Part shown: positions 51,445 to 61,251 of the stretch, one piece after another
Layout: each line of letters opens with the position of its first letter
How positions within the stretch are numbered: the first letter of the stretch is position 1
Assembly (NCBI GenBank): GCA_050291245.1
Contig: JBNKJP010000022.1
Location: 248,001 to 312,000, forward strand
Origin: Thiodiazotropha sp050291245
GTDB lineage: Bacteria; Pseudomonadota; Gammaproteobacteria; Chromatiales; Chromatiaceae
Direction of reading: 5' to 3'
DNA: 64,000 nucleotides
Made by a program: the position numbers and the translations under genes
The notes under the pieces: generated by a model
Told to the model about the DNA's origin: nothing
Seen by the model: only the letters and a program-made list of their open reading frames with translations
Database searches by the model: none

Positions 51445-52203
51445 TCAGCCTCGTGACTGGGAGGACCTGGCGTTGTCGCCCCCTTGAATCATCTGGTAGA
51501 GCCTGGGGATGTCCAATAACTGGACATGTTTGCGCTCCACATGCAGCAATTGCTCGTCCTGAAAACGGGTGAACAACCGGCTCACGGTCTCTACGGCCAG
51601 ACCCAGGTAGTTGCCGATCTCATGGCGCGACATACTGAGGAAGAAGTCGCTGGCCGAGAACCCCCGTTGTTTGAAACGTTCCGAGAAGCTCAGCAGAAAG
51701 GTAGCCAGCCGCTCTTCGGCGCTCTTTTTGCCCAGCAAGGTCAGCATCTCGGTATCCTGACCGATTTCACGACTGAGCAGTCGGTACATCTGGTGTTGCA
51801 GACTGGGCATGAGGGAGCTGAGTGATTCGAGCTGGGAGAAGGGGATTTCGCAGACCGCTGTGGTCTCGAGGGCAATGGCCGAGCAGGTGTGATGGTCGTC
51901 CTGGATTGCGTCGAGCCCGATCAGCTCTCCGGGCAGATGGAAGCCGAGTACCTGTTCACCCCCGTCTTCATTCGGGGTGTAGGTCTTCACCGATCCACTG
52001 GTGATCACTCGCAGGCTGAGAAACCGGTCGCCGCCCCGAAACAGGTGATCACCGCGATGGTAGGGTCTTCCACGCTTGATGATGCTGTCGAGACGTTCCA
52101 CATCGTCCGGAGTCAGTCCCATGGGCAGACAAAGCGTGGAGAGGCTGCAGTCTTTGCATGCAACCTTGATGTTTTCGAAAGAGACAACTCTTCTGTTAGT
52201 CAA
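51445..52203 (-). CDS. fnr: Fnr-type anaerobic transcription regulator
   Basis: I start at the TTG at 52203, which has GGAG seven bases upstream. It gives 252 residues. The [4Fe-4S] ligands are Cys16, Cys19 and Cys25 (ACKDCSLSTLCLP) and Cys118 (TTAVCEIPF), with the same 93-residue spacing from third to fourth as in E. coli Fnr. The cyclic-nucleotide-like domain and the helix-turn-helix LSMSRHEIGNYLGLAVETVSRL follow; the E--SR recognition pattern predicts TTGAT-N4-ATCAA sites. It switches gene expression on oxygen loss. Confidence 0.94.
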   Translation of the reverse strand: MTNRRVVSFENIKVACKDCSLSTLCLPMGLTPDDVERLDSIIKRGRPYHRGDHLFRGGDRFLSLRVITSGSVKTYTPNEDGGEQVLGFHLPGELIGLDAIQDDHHTCSAIALETTAVCEIPFSQLESLSSLMPSLQHQMYRLLSREIGQDTEMLTLLGKKSAEERLATFLLSFSERFKQRGFSASDFFLSMSRHEIGNYLGLAVETVSRLFTRFQDEQLLHVERKHVQLLDIPRLYQMIQGGDNARSSQSRG

Positions 52204-52647
52204 GTAAATGCTCCAGCATAACGGGTAAATGCCTGCCAAGGGCGCGGCACACCTGCCAAACAACCACATCCTGGGGGGCTCCCGCGGACGCACCTGCAGG
52301 GAACCTTGTTTGATGCTTCTCAGTAATCTGATCCAGACGCGTCGATTCTGTCCCTGTCACACTGAAGGCGTACCAATTCATCGGATCTATTCTTCCAGAA
52401 ATTCTTTACAAGGATCAAGTCGTTTCGCTATTTTTTTCGTTCCTCTTGAGGGGGGTGGTGGATTCTGGCCGGGGTAATTGGCGACCCGGAGGACTGGTGT
52501 CACCGATTTTGGGTGGAGTATCCCATTTGTGGGGGGGCAGGTGACCGTTGTGCTTTCTGCAAGGTTCTGAAGTGACGCGGCAGGATGAGACAAGGCAAAA
52601 AAAAAGCCGGCAACAAAGCCGGCTTTTTCCGTCGGAATCGACTTGAT
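52204..52647. other. Intergenic region between sulfur globule gene and fnr
   Basis: The right end holds the terminator of the sulfur globule gene. The rest should contain the fnr promoter. No Fnr-type palindrome or gene was recognised. Confidence 0.4.
52597..52628 (-). terminator. Intrinsic terminator of the second sulfur globule gene
   Basis: AAAAAGCCGGC (52601-52611) and GCCGGCTTTTT (52618-52628) enclose AACAAA. On the minus strand the stem is followed by nine T residues. Confidence 0.92.
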
Positions 52648-53016
52648 TTACTGGGCAGGAGCCGGAGCTGGAGCCGCAGGAGCAGCCGGGGCTGGATAGC
52701 CGTAAGGTGCGCCATAACCGCCGTAGGGTGCGCCATAACCGTAGGGAGCGCCATAGCCATAGGGAGCGCCGTACCCGTAGGGGCCATAGCCGTAGTAGTC
52801 ACGGTAGTAGTTGTTGCCGCGACCGTAGCCGGAACCTCTTCCGCTACCGCTCATACCAAAGCTGAAATCACCGGAGCCGTCACCCCAGCCATCGCCCCAG
52901 CCGTCATTGTTCCAGCCACGGTTTCCGTTGCCCCAACCCGGACCCCACCAGGCGGAGGCGCTGGTGGAAACGGCGATGAGTGCGGCGACACTCAGAACTT
53001 TAGCAAATTTCTTCAT
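52648..53016 (-). CDS. Sulfur globule protein, second member
   Basis: The 122-residue product has a signal peptide (MKKFAKVLSVAALIAVSTSASA) and a mature part starting WWGPGW, then GDFSFGMSGSGRGSGYGRG, a Tyr-rich segment and several GYGAPY repeats, ending in Pro/Ala. The first member at 18410 shares the WWG start, DFSF-MSG and GYGRG-NNY. Such proteins coat periplasmic sulfur deposits. It is monocistronic with a strong terminator and sits upstream of fnr on the same strand. Confidence 0.8.
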   Translation of the reverse strand: MKKFAKVLSVAALIAVSTSASAWWGPGWGNGNRGWNNDGWGDGWGDGSGDFSFGMSGSGRGSGYGRGNNYYRDYYGYGPYGYGAPYGYGAPYGYGAPYGGYGAPYGYPAPAAPAAPAPAPAQ

Positions 53017-53341
53017 GCTTTCTTCCTCTCAAAGATGGTTTCAATAACGACGTGATTTCTGAAACAACATATCCCGTTTGTCAGTATTAGGATGATGGAG
53101 ACGTTTACCACGTCCAGGAATCAGTCGCCAAAGGACAAGGGGTTGTTCTTTCCAGTTAGTTGTTATTTGCGTGGCACGCTCAATCGATTATAGACCTTGG
53201 GTTCCCAGATTCAACCATGTATTCAACTGGGTCGGCCGCTCCGAGACGCCCTTCGAGATTGAGAGCGCGGGGCTTATCTGTTACTGTTTACTCCCGTCCA
53301 TATTCCCATTTCCCGGCACTCTAACCTGGCAGCAGATCTCC
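53017..53341. other. Divergent intergenic region between the sulfur globule gene and pyrG
   Basis: The left part carries the ribosome site of the sulfur globule gene (GAGAGGAAG-like, read on the minus strand) and presumably its promoter. The open frame extending pyrG upstream to 53171 has no family match. No other gene seen. Confidence 0.4.
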
Positions 53342-54973
53342 ATGACCAGATTCATTTTTATTACGGGCGGCGTTGTCTCATCCCTGGGCAAAGGCATTGC
53401 ATCGGCATCTCTCGCGGCACTTCTCGAGGCCCGCGGCCTGAACGTCACAATGATCAAGCTGGATCCTTACATCAATGTGGATCCGGGCACCATGAGCCCT
53501 TTCCAGCACGGGGAGGTTTTCGTCACCGAGGATGGGGCTGAAACGGACCTGGACCTGGGGCACTATGAGCGGTATATCCGCAGCACCATGGGCCGCAACA
53601 ACAATTTCACCACCGGACAGATCTACGAAAGCGTGATCCGCAAGGAGCGCCGGGGGGATTACCTCGGTGGCACCGTTCAGGTGATTCCCCATATCACAAA
53701 CCAGATCAAGGAGAGTGTTCTGCTGGGCGCCGCCGACAAGGATATCTGCCTGGTTGAAATCGGCGGAACCGTGGGTGATATCGAGTCCTTGCCATTTCTC
53801 GAGGCCATCCGTCAGATGGGGGTGGAGATGGGGCCGCAACGGACCATGTACATGCATCTGACCCTGGTGCCGTATATCAAGGCGTCCGGGGAGATCAAAA
53901 CCAAGCCCACCCAGCACTCGGTCAAGGAGCTGCGTTCGATCGGCATACAGCCCGACATCCTGGTGTGCCGCTCCGAGCAACCCCTGCCGGAAGGCGAACG
54001 CCAGAAGATCGCCCTGTTCACGAATGTTCCGGAGAAGGCGGTTATCTCCGCCGTGGATGCCGACTCCATCTACCGCATCCCGGTATTGCTGCATGCTCAG
54101 GAGATGGATGAACTGGTGAATCAGCGCTTCAATCTCGACCTTCCTCCCGCGGATCTGTCCGAATGGCAGGCCTTCCTCGATGGATTGGACAATCTTCAGG
54201 GCGAGGTACAGATCGCGATGGTGGGCAAATATGTCCATCTCACCGAGGCCTACAAGTCCCTTTCCGAGGCGCTGGTCCATGCCGGTGTGCGTACCGGCAA
54301 TAAGGTGGTGATTCACTATGTGGATTCCGAGCAGATCGAAAAGAGCGGGATCGCAATCCTGGATGGGATGGATGCCATACTGGTGCCGGGCGGATTCGGC
54401 AACCGGGGCGTGGAAGGCAAGATCGCTGCCGTGCAGTATGCCCGTGAAAAGCGCATTCCCTACCTGGGCATCTGCCTCGGGATGCAGGTGGCGGTGATCG
54501 AGTTTGCCCGCCATGTGGCCAATCTGGAGGGGGCGCACAGCACGGAATTCGACCGCTCCTCACCGAATCCGGTGATCGGTCTGATCACCGAATGGTTGAA
54601 CGCGGATGGCAAGGTGGAAACCCGCAGTGAACACTCCGACATGGGCGGCACCATGCGTCTGGGTGGTCAACAGTGTCGTCTGCAGCCGAACAGTCTCACC
54701 TATCAGCTGTATGGCGAGGATGTGATTGTTGAACGGCATCGTCACCGCTACGAATTCAATAACAGCTACCTGGATGATATCGTCACCGCGGGTATGAAGG
54801 TCGCGGGCCGTTCCGTGGACGGTCGTCTGGTAGAGATCGTGGAGATCCCGGACCATCCCTGGTTTGTCGCCTGTCAGTTTCATCCGGAGTTCACTTCGAC
54901 GCCCCGTTACGGGCATCCCCTGTTTTCCGGATTCATCGAGGCCGCGAAACAACATCGGGACTCCCGGGCATGA
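53342..54973 (+). CDS. pyrG: CTP synthase
   Basis: The 543-residue enzyme makes CTP from UTP using glutamine. From ATG 53342 it begins MTRFIFITGGVVSSLGKGIA, the synthetase P-loop. The glutaminase half has the nucleophile in GICLGMQ and the His-Glu pair in CQFHPEFTS. Family length matches (545 in E. coli). It overlaps kdsA by four bases. Confidence 0.98.
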   Translation: MTRFIFITGGVVSSLGKGIASASLAALLEARGLNVTMIKLDPYINVDPGTMSPFQHGEVFVTEDGAETDLDLGHYERYIRSTMGRNNNFTTGQIYESVIRKERRGDYLGGTVQVIPHITNQIKESVLLGAADKDICLVEIGGTVGDIESLPFLEAIRQMGVEMGPQRTMYMHLTLVPYIKASGEIKTKPTQHSVKELRSIGIQPDILVCRSEQPLPEGERQKIALFTNVPEKAVISAVDADSIYRIPVLLHAQEMDELVNQRFNLDLPPADLSEWQAFLDGLDNLQGEVQIAMVGKYVHLTEAYKSLSEALVHAGVRTGNKVVIHYVDSEQIEKSGIAILDGMDAILVPGGFGNRGVEGKIAAVQYAREKRIPYLGICLGMQVAVIEFARHVANLEGAHSTEFDRSSPNPVIGLITEWLNADGKVETRSEHSDMGGTMRLGGQQCRLQPNSLTYQLYGEDVIVERHRHRYEFNNSYLDDIVTAGMKVAGRSVDGRLVEIVEIPDHPWFVACQFHPEFTSTPRYGHPLFSGFIEAAKQHRDSRA

Positions 54974-55812
54974 AACTCTGCACATTCGAGGCGGGGCTCG
55001 ATCAGCCCCTGTTCCTGATCGCCGGGCCCTGTGTGATCGAGAGTGAACAACTCGCCCTCGATACGGCGGGTGAGTTGCAGGCGCTTTGCGAGGGGCTGGG
55101 CATACCCTTTATATATAAATCCTCCTTCGACAAGGCCAACCGCTCCTCGGTGGAGAGTTATCGGGGACCCGGTATGGAGCAGGGACTCAGGATTCTCGAA
55201 AAGGTCCGTTCCGAGATCGGCGTGCCGGTGTTGACCGATGTCCATGAAGACACGCCCATGGATGAAGTGGCGTCCTGCGTGGATGTCCTGCAAACCCCGG
55301 CATTCCTGTGTCGGCAGACCAATTTCATCCAGAAAGTGGCCCGCCAGGGTCTGCCTGTGAACATCAAAAAGGGCCAGTTTCTGGCACCCTGGGACATGAC
55401 CCATGTGGTGGAGAAGGCACGCCTGACCGGCAATTCGCAGATCATGGTGTGCGAACGTGGTGTATCATTCGGTTATAACAATCTGGTGTCGGATATGCGC
55501 TCCCTGGCGATCATGCGGCAAACCGGCTGCCCGGTGGTCTATGATGCGACCCATTCGGTCCAACTGCCCGGAGGGCAGGGCAAGTGCTCCGGCGGTCAAC
55601 GGGAGTTCGTTCCGGTGTTGGCCCGTGCCGCGGTGGCGGCCGGGGTTTCGGGATTGTTCATGGAGACCCATCCGCAGCCGGAGCAGGCGCTGAGTGACGG
55701 TCCCAATGCCTGGCCGTTACCGCAGATGCGGGCACTGTTAGAGACCCTGGTAGAGATGGATAGACTGGTGAAAGGCCGAGGCCTGATCGAGGCGGAGTTG
55801 AACGATCGGTAG
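54970..55812 (+). CDS. kdsA: 3-deoxy-D-manno-octulosonate 8-phosphate synthase
   Basis: The 280-residue product condenses arabinose 5-phosphate with phosphoenolpyruvate for LPS core synthesis. Landmarks are LIAGPCVIESEQ, YKSSFDKANRSS, LTDVHEDTP, VNIKKGQFLAPWDM and VYDATHSVQLPGG. It shows the outer membrane is LPS-bearing. pyrG-kdsA-eno is a conserved order. Confidence 0.97.
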   Translation: MKLCTFEAGLDQPLFLIAGPCVIESEQLALDTAGELQALCEGLGIPFIYKSSFDKANRSSVESYRGPGMEQGLRILEKVRSEIGVPVLTDVHEDTPMDEVASCVDVLQTPAFLCRQTNFIQKVARQGLPVNIKKGQFLAPWDMTHVVEKARLTGNSQIMVCERGVSFGYNNLVSDMRSLAIMRQTGCPVVYDATHSVQLPGGQGKCSGGQREFVPVLARAAVAAGVSGLFMETHPQPEQALSDGPNAWPLPQMRALLETLVEMDRLVKGRGLIEAELNDR

Positions 55813-55920
55813 AACGACATGGAACCGATTTCAGCCAGCCTGGCCCGCTGAAGACCCGGGCAGGCGCATCTAAGGCCTGCGGCAAGGTTATTTAAAACTA
55901 CAGAATAATACGGAGTTACT

Positions 55921-57204
55921 ATGTCCGAAATCGTTGATATTCGTGCACGGGAGATTCTCGATTCAAGAGGAAATCCCACCATTGAAGCCGATGTGATCAC
56001 CGCGGAAGGCGCGATTGGCCGGGCGCTGGTGCCCTCCGGTGCGTCCACCGGATCCCGGGAAGCCCTGGAGCTGCGGGATGGAGACAAGGACCGCTACCGT
56101 GGAAAAGGGGTGTTGAAGGCGGTCTCCCATGTCAATGGTCCTATTCGGGACGCACTCAAGGGCATGGATGTCACGGATCAGAAGGCGATCGATCAATGCA
56201 TGATCGACCTGGATGGCACCGAAAACAAGGCCAAGCTGGGCGCGAATGCCATCCTGGGTGTCTCCCTGGCGGCGGCACATGCCACGGCTCAGGAGCAGGC
56301 TCTGCCTCTGTATCGTTCACTCTCGGCCGGGCCCTATCGTTTACCGGTACCGATGATGAACATCATCAACGGCGGGGTGCATGCGGATAACAGTGTCGAT
56401 CTTCAGGAGTTCATGATCCTCCCCGTGGGCGCCGGCTCGATCCGCGAGGCGGTGCGTTATGGGGCGGAAGTCTTTCATGCCCTGCAGAGTGTCCTGAAGG
56501 GACGGGGTATGGCCACCGCGGTGGGCGATGAAGGCGGGTTCGCGCCGAATCTGCCCTCCAATGAGGCGGCTATCGAGGTGATTCTCGAGGCGATCGGCAA
56601 AGCGGGCTTTAGCGCGGGTAAGGACATCTATCTGGGTCTGGATGCCGCCAGTTCCGAATTCTACAGGGACGGGGTCTACGATCTGGCCTCCGAGGGTCGT
56701 AAGTTCAGTGCCGAGGCGTTCGCCGACTATCTCGCGGGCTGGGTGGATCAGTACCCGATCATCAGTATCGAAGATGCGATGGACGAGAGCGACTGGGCGG
56801 GTTGGAAACTGCTGACTGAGAAACTCGGCAAACGGGTTCAGCTGGTCGGCGACGACCTGTTCGTAACCGATACCAAGATCCTGAAACGGGGTATCGACGA
56901 GCATGTGGCGAACTCGATTCTCATCAAGGTGAATCAGATCGGCACCCTCACGGAGACCCTGGATGCCATCGAGATGGCCAAAGACGCCGGTTACACCTCG
57001 GTGATCTCACACCGCTCCGGAGAAACCGAAGATACGACCATCGCCGATCTGGTGGTCGCCACGGCCACCGGGCAGATCAAGACCGGCTCTCTGTCCCGTT
57101 CCGACCGGGTGGCCAAGTACAACCAACTGATGCGCATCGAGGACCAATTGGGTGACGAGGCGGTCTTCGCGGGTAAGGATGCCTTCCCGGTTTCGATTAC
57201 CTGA
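55921..57204 (+). CDS. eno: Enolase
   Basis: The 427-residue glycolytic enzyme interconverts 2-phosphoglycerate and phosphoenolpyruvate. Landmarks: MSEIVDIRAREILDSRGNPT, the mobile loop PSGASTGSREA, ISIEDAMDESDW, and the signature ILIKVNQIGTLTETLDA. It lies 108 bases after kdsA with an AT-rich leader and an AGTT-type weak ribosome site. Confidence 0.98.
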   Translation: MSEIVDIRAREILDSRGNPTIEADVITAEGAIGRALVPSGASTGSREALELRDGDKDRYRGKGVLKAVSHVNGPIRDALKGMDVTDQKAIDQCMIDLDGTENKAKLGANAILGVSLAAAHATAQEQALPLYRSLSAGPYRLPVPMMNIINGGVHADNSVDLQEFMILPVGAGSIREAVRYGAEVFHALQSVLKGRGMATAVGDEGGFAPNLPSNEAAIEVILEAIGKAGFSAGKDIYLGLDAASSEFYRDGVYDLASEGRKFSAEAFADYLAGWVDQYPIISIEDAMDESDWAGWKLLTEKLGKRVQLVGDDLFVTDTKILKRGIDEHVANSILIKVNQIGTLTETLDAIEMAKDAGYTSVISHRSGETEDTTIADLVVATATGQIKTGSLSRSDRVAKYNQLMRIEDQLGDEAVFAGKDAFPVSIT

Positions 57205-57253
57205 TTCGCGACGTTCATCCTGACAGGGAAAAGGGTTGGGAGCGGCTACTGCA

Positions 57254-57541
57254 ATGCGTATTGTGATTGTTCTGCTCCTGTTGTTGCTGGTGTTTCTGCA
57301 ATATCGCCTCTGGGTAGGTGAAGGCAGCCTGGCCGAGGTCAACAATCTACGGGTTGAGATCGAGGCGCTGCAACAGGAACTGGTCGGACTGCGTAAACGC
57401 AACCGCGCACTGCAGGCGGAAGTTGAGGATTTGCGCAGCGGCAAGGCAGCCATCGAGGAGCGTGCCCGCAGTGAACTGGGGATGATCAAAGAGGGGGAGA
57501 CCTTCTATCAGGTTGTTACCCCGGATGAGGACAAACCATGA
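57254..57541 (+). CDS. ftsB: Cell division protein FtsB
   Basis: About 95 residues: one transmembrane helix (MRIVIVLLLLLLVFLQYRLW) and a periplasmic coiled coil (VNNLRVEIEALQQELVGL). ARSELGMIKEGETFYQV is the family C-terminal signature. It joins FtsL and FtsQ in the divisome. The ATG at 57254 fits the family N-terminus; a TTG at 57236 has a better purine-rich leader. It overlaps ispD by four bases. Confidence 0.94.
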   Translation: MRIVIVLLLLLLVFLQYRLWVGEGSLAEVNNLRVEIEALQQELVGLRKRNRALQAEVEDLRSGKAAIEERARSELGMIKEGETFYQVVTPDEDKP

Positions 57542-58233
57542 CCTTTACTGCCGAAAGCCGCCACTGGGCAGTGGTCCCCGCCGCCGGTGTCGGTCGACGC
57601 ATGGGCGGCGATATTCCGAAACAGTATCGCGTCCTGGCCGACCGGCGTGTCATCGATCATAGCCTGGCACGCCTGTTGCGCCACCCCCTGATCAATACCG
57701 TCTATGTGGCCCTGTCCGCGGAAGATCCCCTTTGGGATACCTGTGAACATGCCCGGGATCCCCGGGTCGTGCGGGTGACCGGTGGCGAGGAACGGTGTCA
57801 TTCCGTCCTCAATGCCGTGCGCGCGCTGACCGAGCGGGCGGCGCCCGACGACTGGGTGTTGGTCCACGATGCGGCGCGGCCCTGTCTCGCAGAAGCGGAC
57901 CTCGATCGATTGATCGAACGTCTTGCAAATCACCCGGTGGGTGGATTGTTGGGAATACCCGTGACCGATACCATCAAGGAGATTGACACCCTTGGCCAGG
58001 TGATCGCTACCCGGCCCCGGGATCGGTTGTGGCGTGCCTTTACACCGCAGATGTTTCGCCTGGGCCTGTTAATCGAGGCCCTGGAACGGGTGGTGGCCTC
58101 GGGTGGTCAGGTGACCGACGAGGCCGGTGCGCTGGAGGCGATGGGCTATCAGCCGCTGATGGTTGAAGGCTCTGCCGGGAATATCAAAATCACCCGGCCG
58201 GAAGACCTGGCGCTGGCGGAGTTTTATCTTTAA
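57538..58233 (+). CDS. ispD: 2-C-methyl-D-erythritol 4-phosphate cytidylyltransferase
   Basis: The 231-residue product catalyses the third step of the MEP isoprenoid pathway. It has VVPAAGVGRRMGGDIPKQY, HDAARPCLAEADL, and TDTIKE, followed by TPQMFRLGLL. Normally ispF follows directly; here an antiparallel HDOD gene intervenes. Confidence 0.97.
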   Translation: MTFTAESRHWAVVPAAGVGRRMGGDIPKQYRVLADRRVIDHSLARLLRHPLINTVYVALSAEDPLWDTCEHARDPRVVRVTGGEERCHSVLNAVRALTERAAPDDWVLVHDAARPCLAEADLDRLIERLANHPVGGLLGIPVTDTIKEIDTLGQVIATRPRDRLWRAFTPQMFRLGLLIEALERVVASGGQVTDEAGALEAMGYQPLMVEGSAGNIKITRPEDLALAEFYL

Positions 58234-58249
58234 CCGGAACCCACGGGGT

Positions 58250-59506
58250 TTAACCGATCTTCAGCAATTCCCGCATTTCCCGTATCTGATCCTTGGCATT
58301 ATCCAGGATCTGGATCGAGTGGCGGGGTGTGAGCTTCCCAAGCGCGAGTTTGTGAAATGCAGGCACCAGGTCGAGTCGCGGCAACCGGCTCATCATCGGG
58401 GTGCCAATGTAGGCGTGCAGTTGTGCAACCACCACCAGATCCACGTAGTCGGGATCCTCGCTGATATCCTCCATCCAGTCCTCCGCATGCAAGGCGGCTT
58501 GGACAAAATACCCGGGAAACTCCCACTTCCTCAAGACCATGGCGCCCACCTCGGCCTTGAGATTTTTCACTACCCGGTCGAGCAGATCCGGGTTATTCGC
58601 CAGTTCCGGTTTGCTGCGTGCGTTGCCAAGAATCGCCAGGGCGCCGATATCGTGCAGCAACCCGCACAACAGAGCCTGATCTGGGGTCAGTCCTGGGGTG
58701 ACGTTGGCCAGTTCATGGCAAATGGGCGCGACATAACTGACATGCTTCCAGAGTTTAAGCATGCGCTGTTTCAGAACCTGAGAACGGCTGTGGAACAGCT
58801 TACTTAAGGCGAAGCTGATCACCAGGTTATGGGTCACCGAGCGACCCAGCCGGGTGACCGCATCCGGCAGGTTGTCGATCTGTTTTTTCCCCCGATAGGC
58901 CGCGCTGTTGACCACATTGATGATCTTCGCGGCCACGGTGGGATCCGCTTGCAGCACCCGGGCGATGTCCTCGCTGTCGGTATTGCTGTCCTGGATCACC
59001 TTGGCGATGCGGATGGTGATGTCCGGCATACTGGGCAGTTCCAGGGTATCGGTCCTGATCGCTTCCTGAAACTCCCAGAACAGCTCATCTTCCGGTCCCT
59101 CGGGGTGATCCGGCTTGACGGTTCTGTTTGAGCGGTTTTGCGTCGCCGACGGGAGGCGGCGTATCGCACTGTGCAGTTCCCGCGGGATGCTCAGCACCGC
59201 CACGGCCGAGGCGCAGCTCACATCCGCATGATGGGGGTTGGCTTCGTTCAGTGGCAGCCGGTTGAGGCGGCTGCCCGCCTCATAAGAGACCTGTTTGCCC
59301 TCGGGGGTGGTGACGTTGACATGCCCATCCAGGAGATAGAGGACCTGGTCATCGGTCTCTCCCTGGGCAACAATCCGGGTGCCGGCATTGTGGTGTTCGA
59401 TGTGGGTCTCGGTCATGACGAACTCGAGCACCCGCCTGGGCAGGTTTCTCAACAGCTCGATTTCTTTGATGCGTTTATTCGTAACGGCACTGACTTGTTG
59501 AATCAT
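58250..59506 (-). CDS. Cyclic-nucleotide-binding-like / HDOD domain protein
   Basis: The 418-residue product begins with a cyclic-nucleotide-binding-like beta-barrel (about 15-115; IVAQGETDDQVLYLLDGHVNV) and continues with an HDOD domain (about 155-350; LPSMPDITIRIAKVI, ADPTVAAKIINVVNSAAYRG, HDIGALAILG). HDOD proteins relate to HD phosphohydrolases and often act in signalling without catalysis. The gene is antiparallel between ispD and ispF. Ligand unknown. Confidence 0.88.
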   Translation of the reverse strand: MIQQVSAVTNKRIKEIELLRNLPRRVLEFVMTETHIEHHNAGTRIVAQGETDDQVLYLLDGHVNVTTPEGKQVSYEAGSRLNRLPLNEANPHHADVSCASAVAVLSIPRELHSAIRRLPSATQNRSNRTVKPDHPEGPEDELFWEFQEAIRTDTLELPSMPDITIRIAKVIQDSNTDSEDIARVLQADPTVAAKIINVVNSAAYRGKKQIDNLPDAVTRLGRSVTHNLVISFALSKLFHSRSQVLKQRMLKLWKHVSYVAPICHELANVTPGLTPDQALLCGLLHDIGALAILGNARSKPELANNPDLLDRVVKNLKAEVGAMVLRKWEFPGYFVQAALHAEDWMEDISEDPDYVDLVVVAQLHAYIGTPMMSRLPRLDLVPAFHKLALGKLTPRHSIQILDNAKDQIREMRELLKIG

Positions 59507-59720
59507 GTGGTGTTGTTTTCCTGACGCACATGGATCGGATAATCCTGTCTGTCCAGTGGTTCCGGGATCGAACTGCGAAACAATCCTGTGTCCTCTGAAC
59601 GCTCCACTGAGCGACCTGATGTCTTTGCAGCGCGTTGAGTCCGTCCTGATACAATACGGATGCCTGCATCAGGAATTAGCGACCTGGCAGGGTGACTCTT
59701 TAACCCTCGTGAGGAAAAGC

Positions 59721-60203
59721 ATGCGTATTGGACAAGGTTATGACGCCCATCGATTTGCCCCCGGTGCCCGTCTGGTACTGGGGGGCGTTGAGATTCCCCA
59801 TGACCAGGGATTGCAAGCCCATTCGGACGGCGATGTGTTGATACACGCCTTGTGCGATGCCTTGCTGGGGGCTGCGGGGCTGGGGGATATCGGCCGGCAT
59901 TTTCCGGATACGGATCCACAGTATGCCGGCATCGATAGTCGAGTACTCTTGCGGCAGGTGATCGAACACTTGGATGTAAAGAGCCTGCGGGTCGTGAACG
60001 CAGACCTGACGGTGATCGCACAGCGTCCCAGGCTGGCGCCGCACATCCCCGGTATGCAGCAACGGCTAGCCGATGATTTAGGCGTCCCGGCCGATCGGGT
60101 GAATGTGAAGGCGACGACCACGGAACAAATGGGTTTCACCGGACGAGGAGAGGGTATCGCCGCGATGGCGGTCGTGCTACTCCAAGAGAGCGATGATGAG
60201 TGA
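59721..60203 (+). CDS. ispF: 2-C-methyl-D-erythritol 2,4-cyclodiphosphate synthase
   Basis: From ATG 59721, after GAGGAAAAG, 160 residues: MRIGQGYDAHRFAPG and HSDGDVLIHALCDALLGAAG hold the zinc ligands, and TTTEQMGFTGRGEGIAA closes the site. It makes the cyclodiphosphate of the MEP pathway. Its end overlaps truD by 11 bases. Confidence 0.97.
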   Translation: MRIGQGYDAHRFAPGARLVLGGVEIPHDQGLQAHSDGDVLIHALCDALLGAAGLGDIGRHFPDTDPQYAGIDSRVLLRQVIEHLDVKSLRVVNADLTVIAQRPRLAPHIPGMQQRLADDLGVPADRVNVKATTTEQMGFTGRGEGIAAMAVVLLQESDDE

Positions 60204-61251
60204 TCAGGCCTGGCAGACTCTGGAAGCCATGCCCCGCGCCTCGGGCTTGCCCCTTGGCACTGGTGTGATCCGCACGGTTGCGGAGGATTTTCAGGTCGAT
60301 GAAGTTCTGGGTTTTGAGCCGGATGGTGATGGGGAACATGTGCTGCTGCAGGTTCGCAAACGGGGCACCAATACCCAGTGGCTGGCCGGGGAGCTTGCCC
60401 GCTGGGCAGGCATACCCCTCGGGGATGTGAGTTATGCCGGTTTGAAGGATCGCCATGCGTTGACTACACAGTGGTTTTCTCTGCGTATGGCGGGTCAGCC
60501 GGAACCCGACTGGCGAGGTTTTGAAAACGATGAGATCTGTGTGCTGGGTGTGCACCGGCATCGGCGTAAACTGCGCCGAGGCGCACTTCAGGGTAATCAC
60601 TTCCAGATACGTATTCGGGCTCTGAACGCTGACCCTGAGGCGATGGATCAGCGGTTGCGGCAGTTACGGAGTTCCGGTATGCCCAACTACTTTGGCGAGC
60701 AACGCTTTGGTCATGGCTATCAGAATCTGCAACGCGCCCCTGAGATCTTCTCCCGAAACCGGCGCCGGATGTCACGCCATCTGAGAGGTATGATCATCTC
60801 GGCCGTTCGCTCCCAGCTGTTCAACCAGGTTTTGGCCCGGCGTATCGAGGGGGAGAACTGGGATAGGCCACTTGCGGGGGACTACTTCGTGCTGGAAGGA
60901 AGCCGCGCCGGGTTTCTCCATGATCGGGAGGAGACGAGCCGTCTGGCACTGCGATGTGAACAGCAGGATATCCATCCCAGTGGGCCGATGTGGGGGCGTG
61001 GACGACCCCTGGTGAATGATCAGACCGGGGCTCTGGAACAGGCCGTGCTGGAGCCTTTCGAGGACTGGCGAAACGGCCTGGAGCATGTCGGGCTGGAGCA
61101 GGAACGCCGTGCATTGCGGGTACGCCTGCCTGATCTGGATTGGACGTTTGAACCCGGCGGTGATCTGCTGCTCAGATTTTTTCTCCCGGCGGGCTGTTAC
61201 GCCACGGTACTGTTACGGGAACTGATTCAGGTTCAATACCCTGAAGAATAG
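60193..61251 (+). CDS. truD: tRNA pseudouridine synthase D
   Basis: The 352-residue enzyme modifies U13 of tRNA. The catalytic aspartate is in YAGLKDRHALTTQWFS, and RRGALQGNHFQIRIR and GMPNYFGEQRFG are family landmarks. Two start codons at 60193 and 60196 are equally likely. ispF-truD is the usual gammaproteobacterial order. Confidence 0.96.
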   Translation: MMSDQAWQTLEAMPRASGLPLGTGVIRTVAEDFQVDEVLGFEPDGDGEHVLLQVRKRGTNTQWLAGELARWAGIPLGDVSYAGLKDRHALTTQWFSLRMAGQPEPDWRGFENDEICVLGVHRHRRKLRRGALQGNHFQIRIRALNADPEAMDQRLRQLRSSGMPNYFGEQRFGHGYQNLQRAPEIFSRNRRRMSRHLRGMIISAVRSQLFNQVLARRIEGENWDRPLAGDYFVLEGSRAGFLHDREETSRLALRCEQQDIHPSGPMWGRGRPLVNDQTGALEQAVLEPFEDWRNGLEHVGLEQERRALRVRLPDLDWTFEPGGDLLLRFFLPAGCYATVLLRELIQVQYPEE

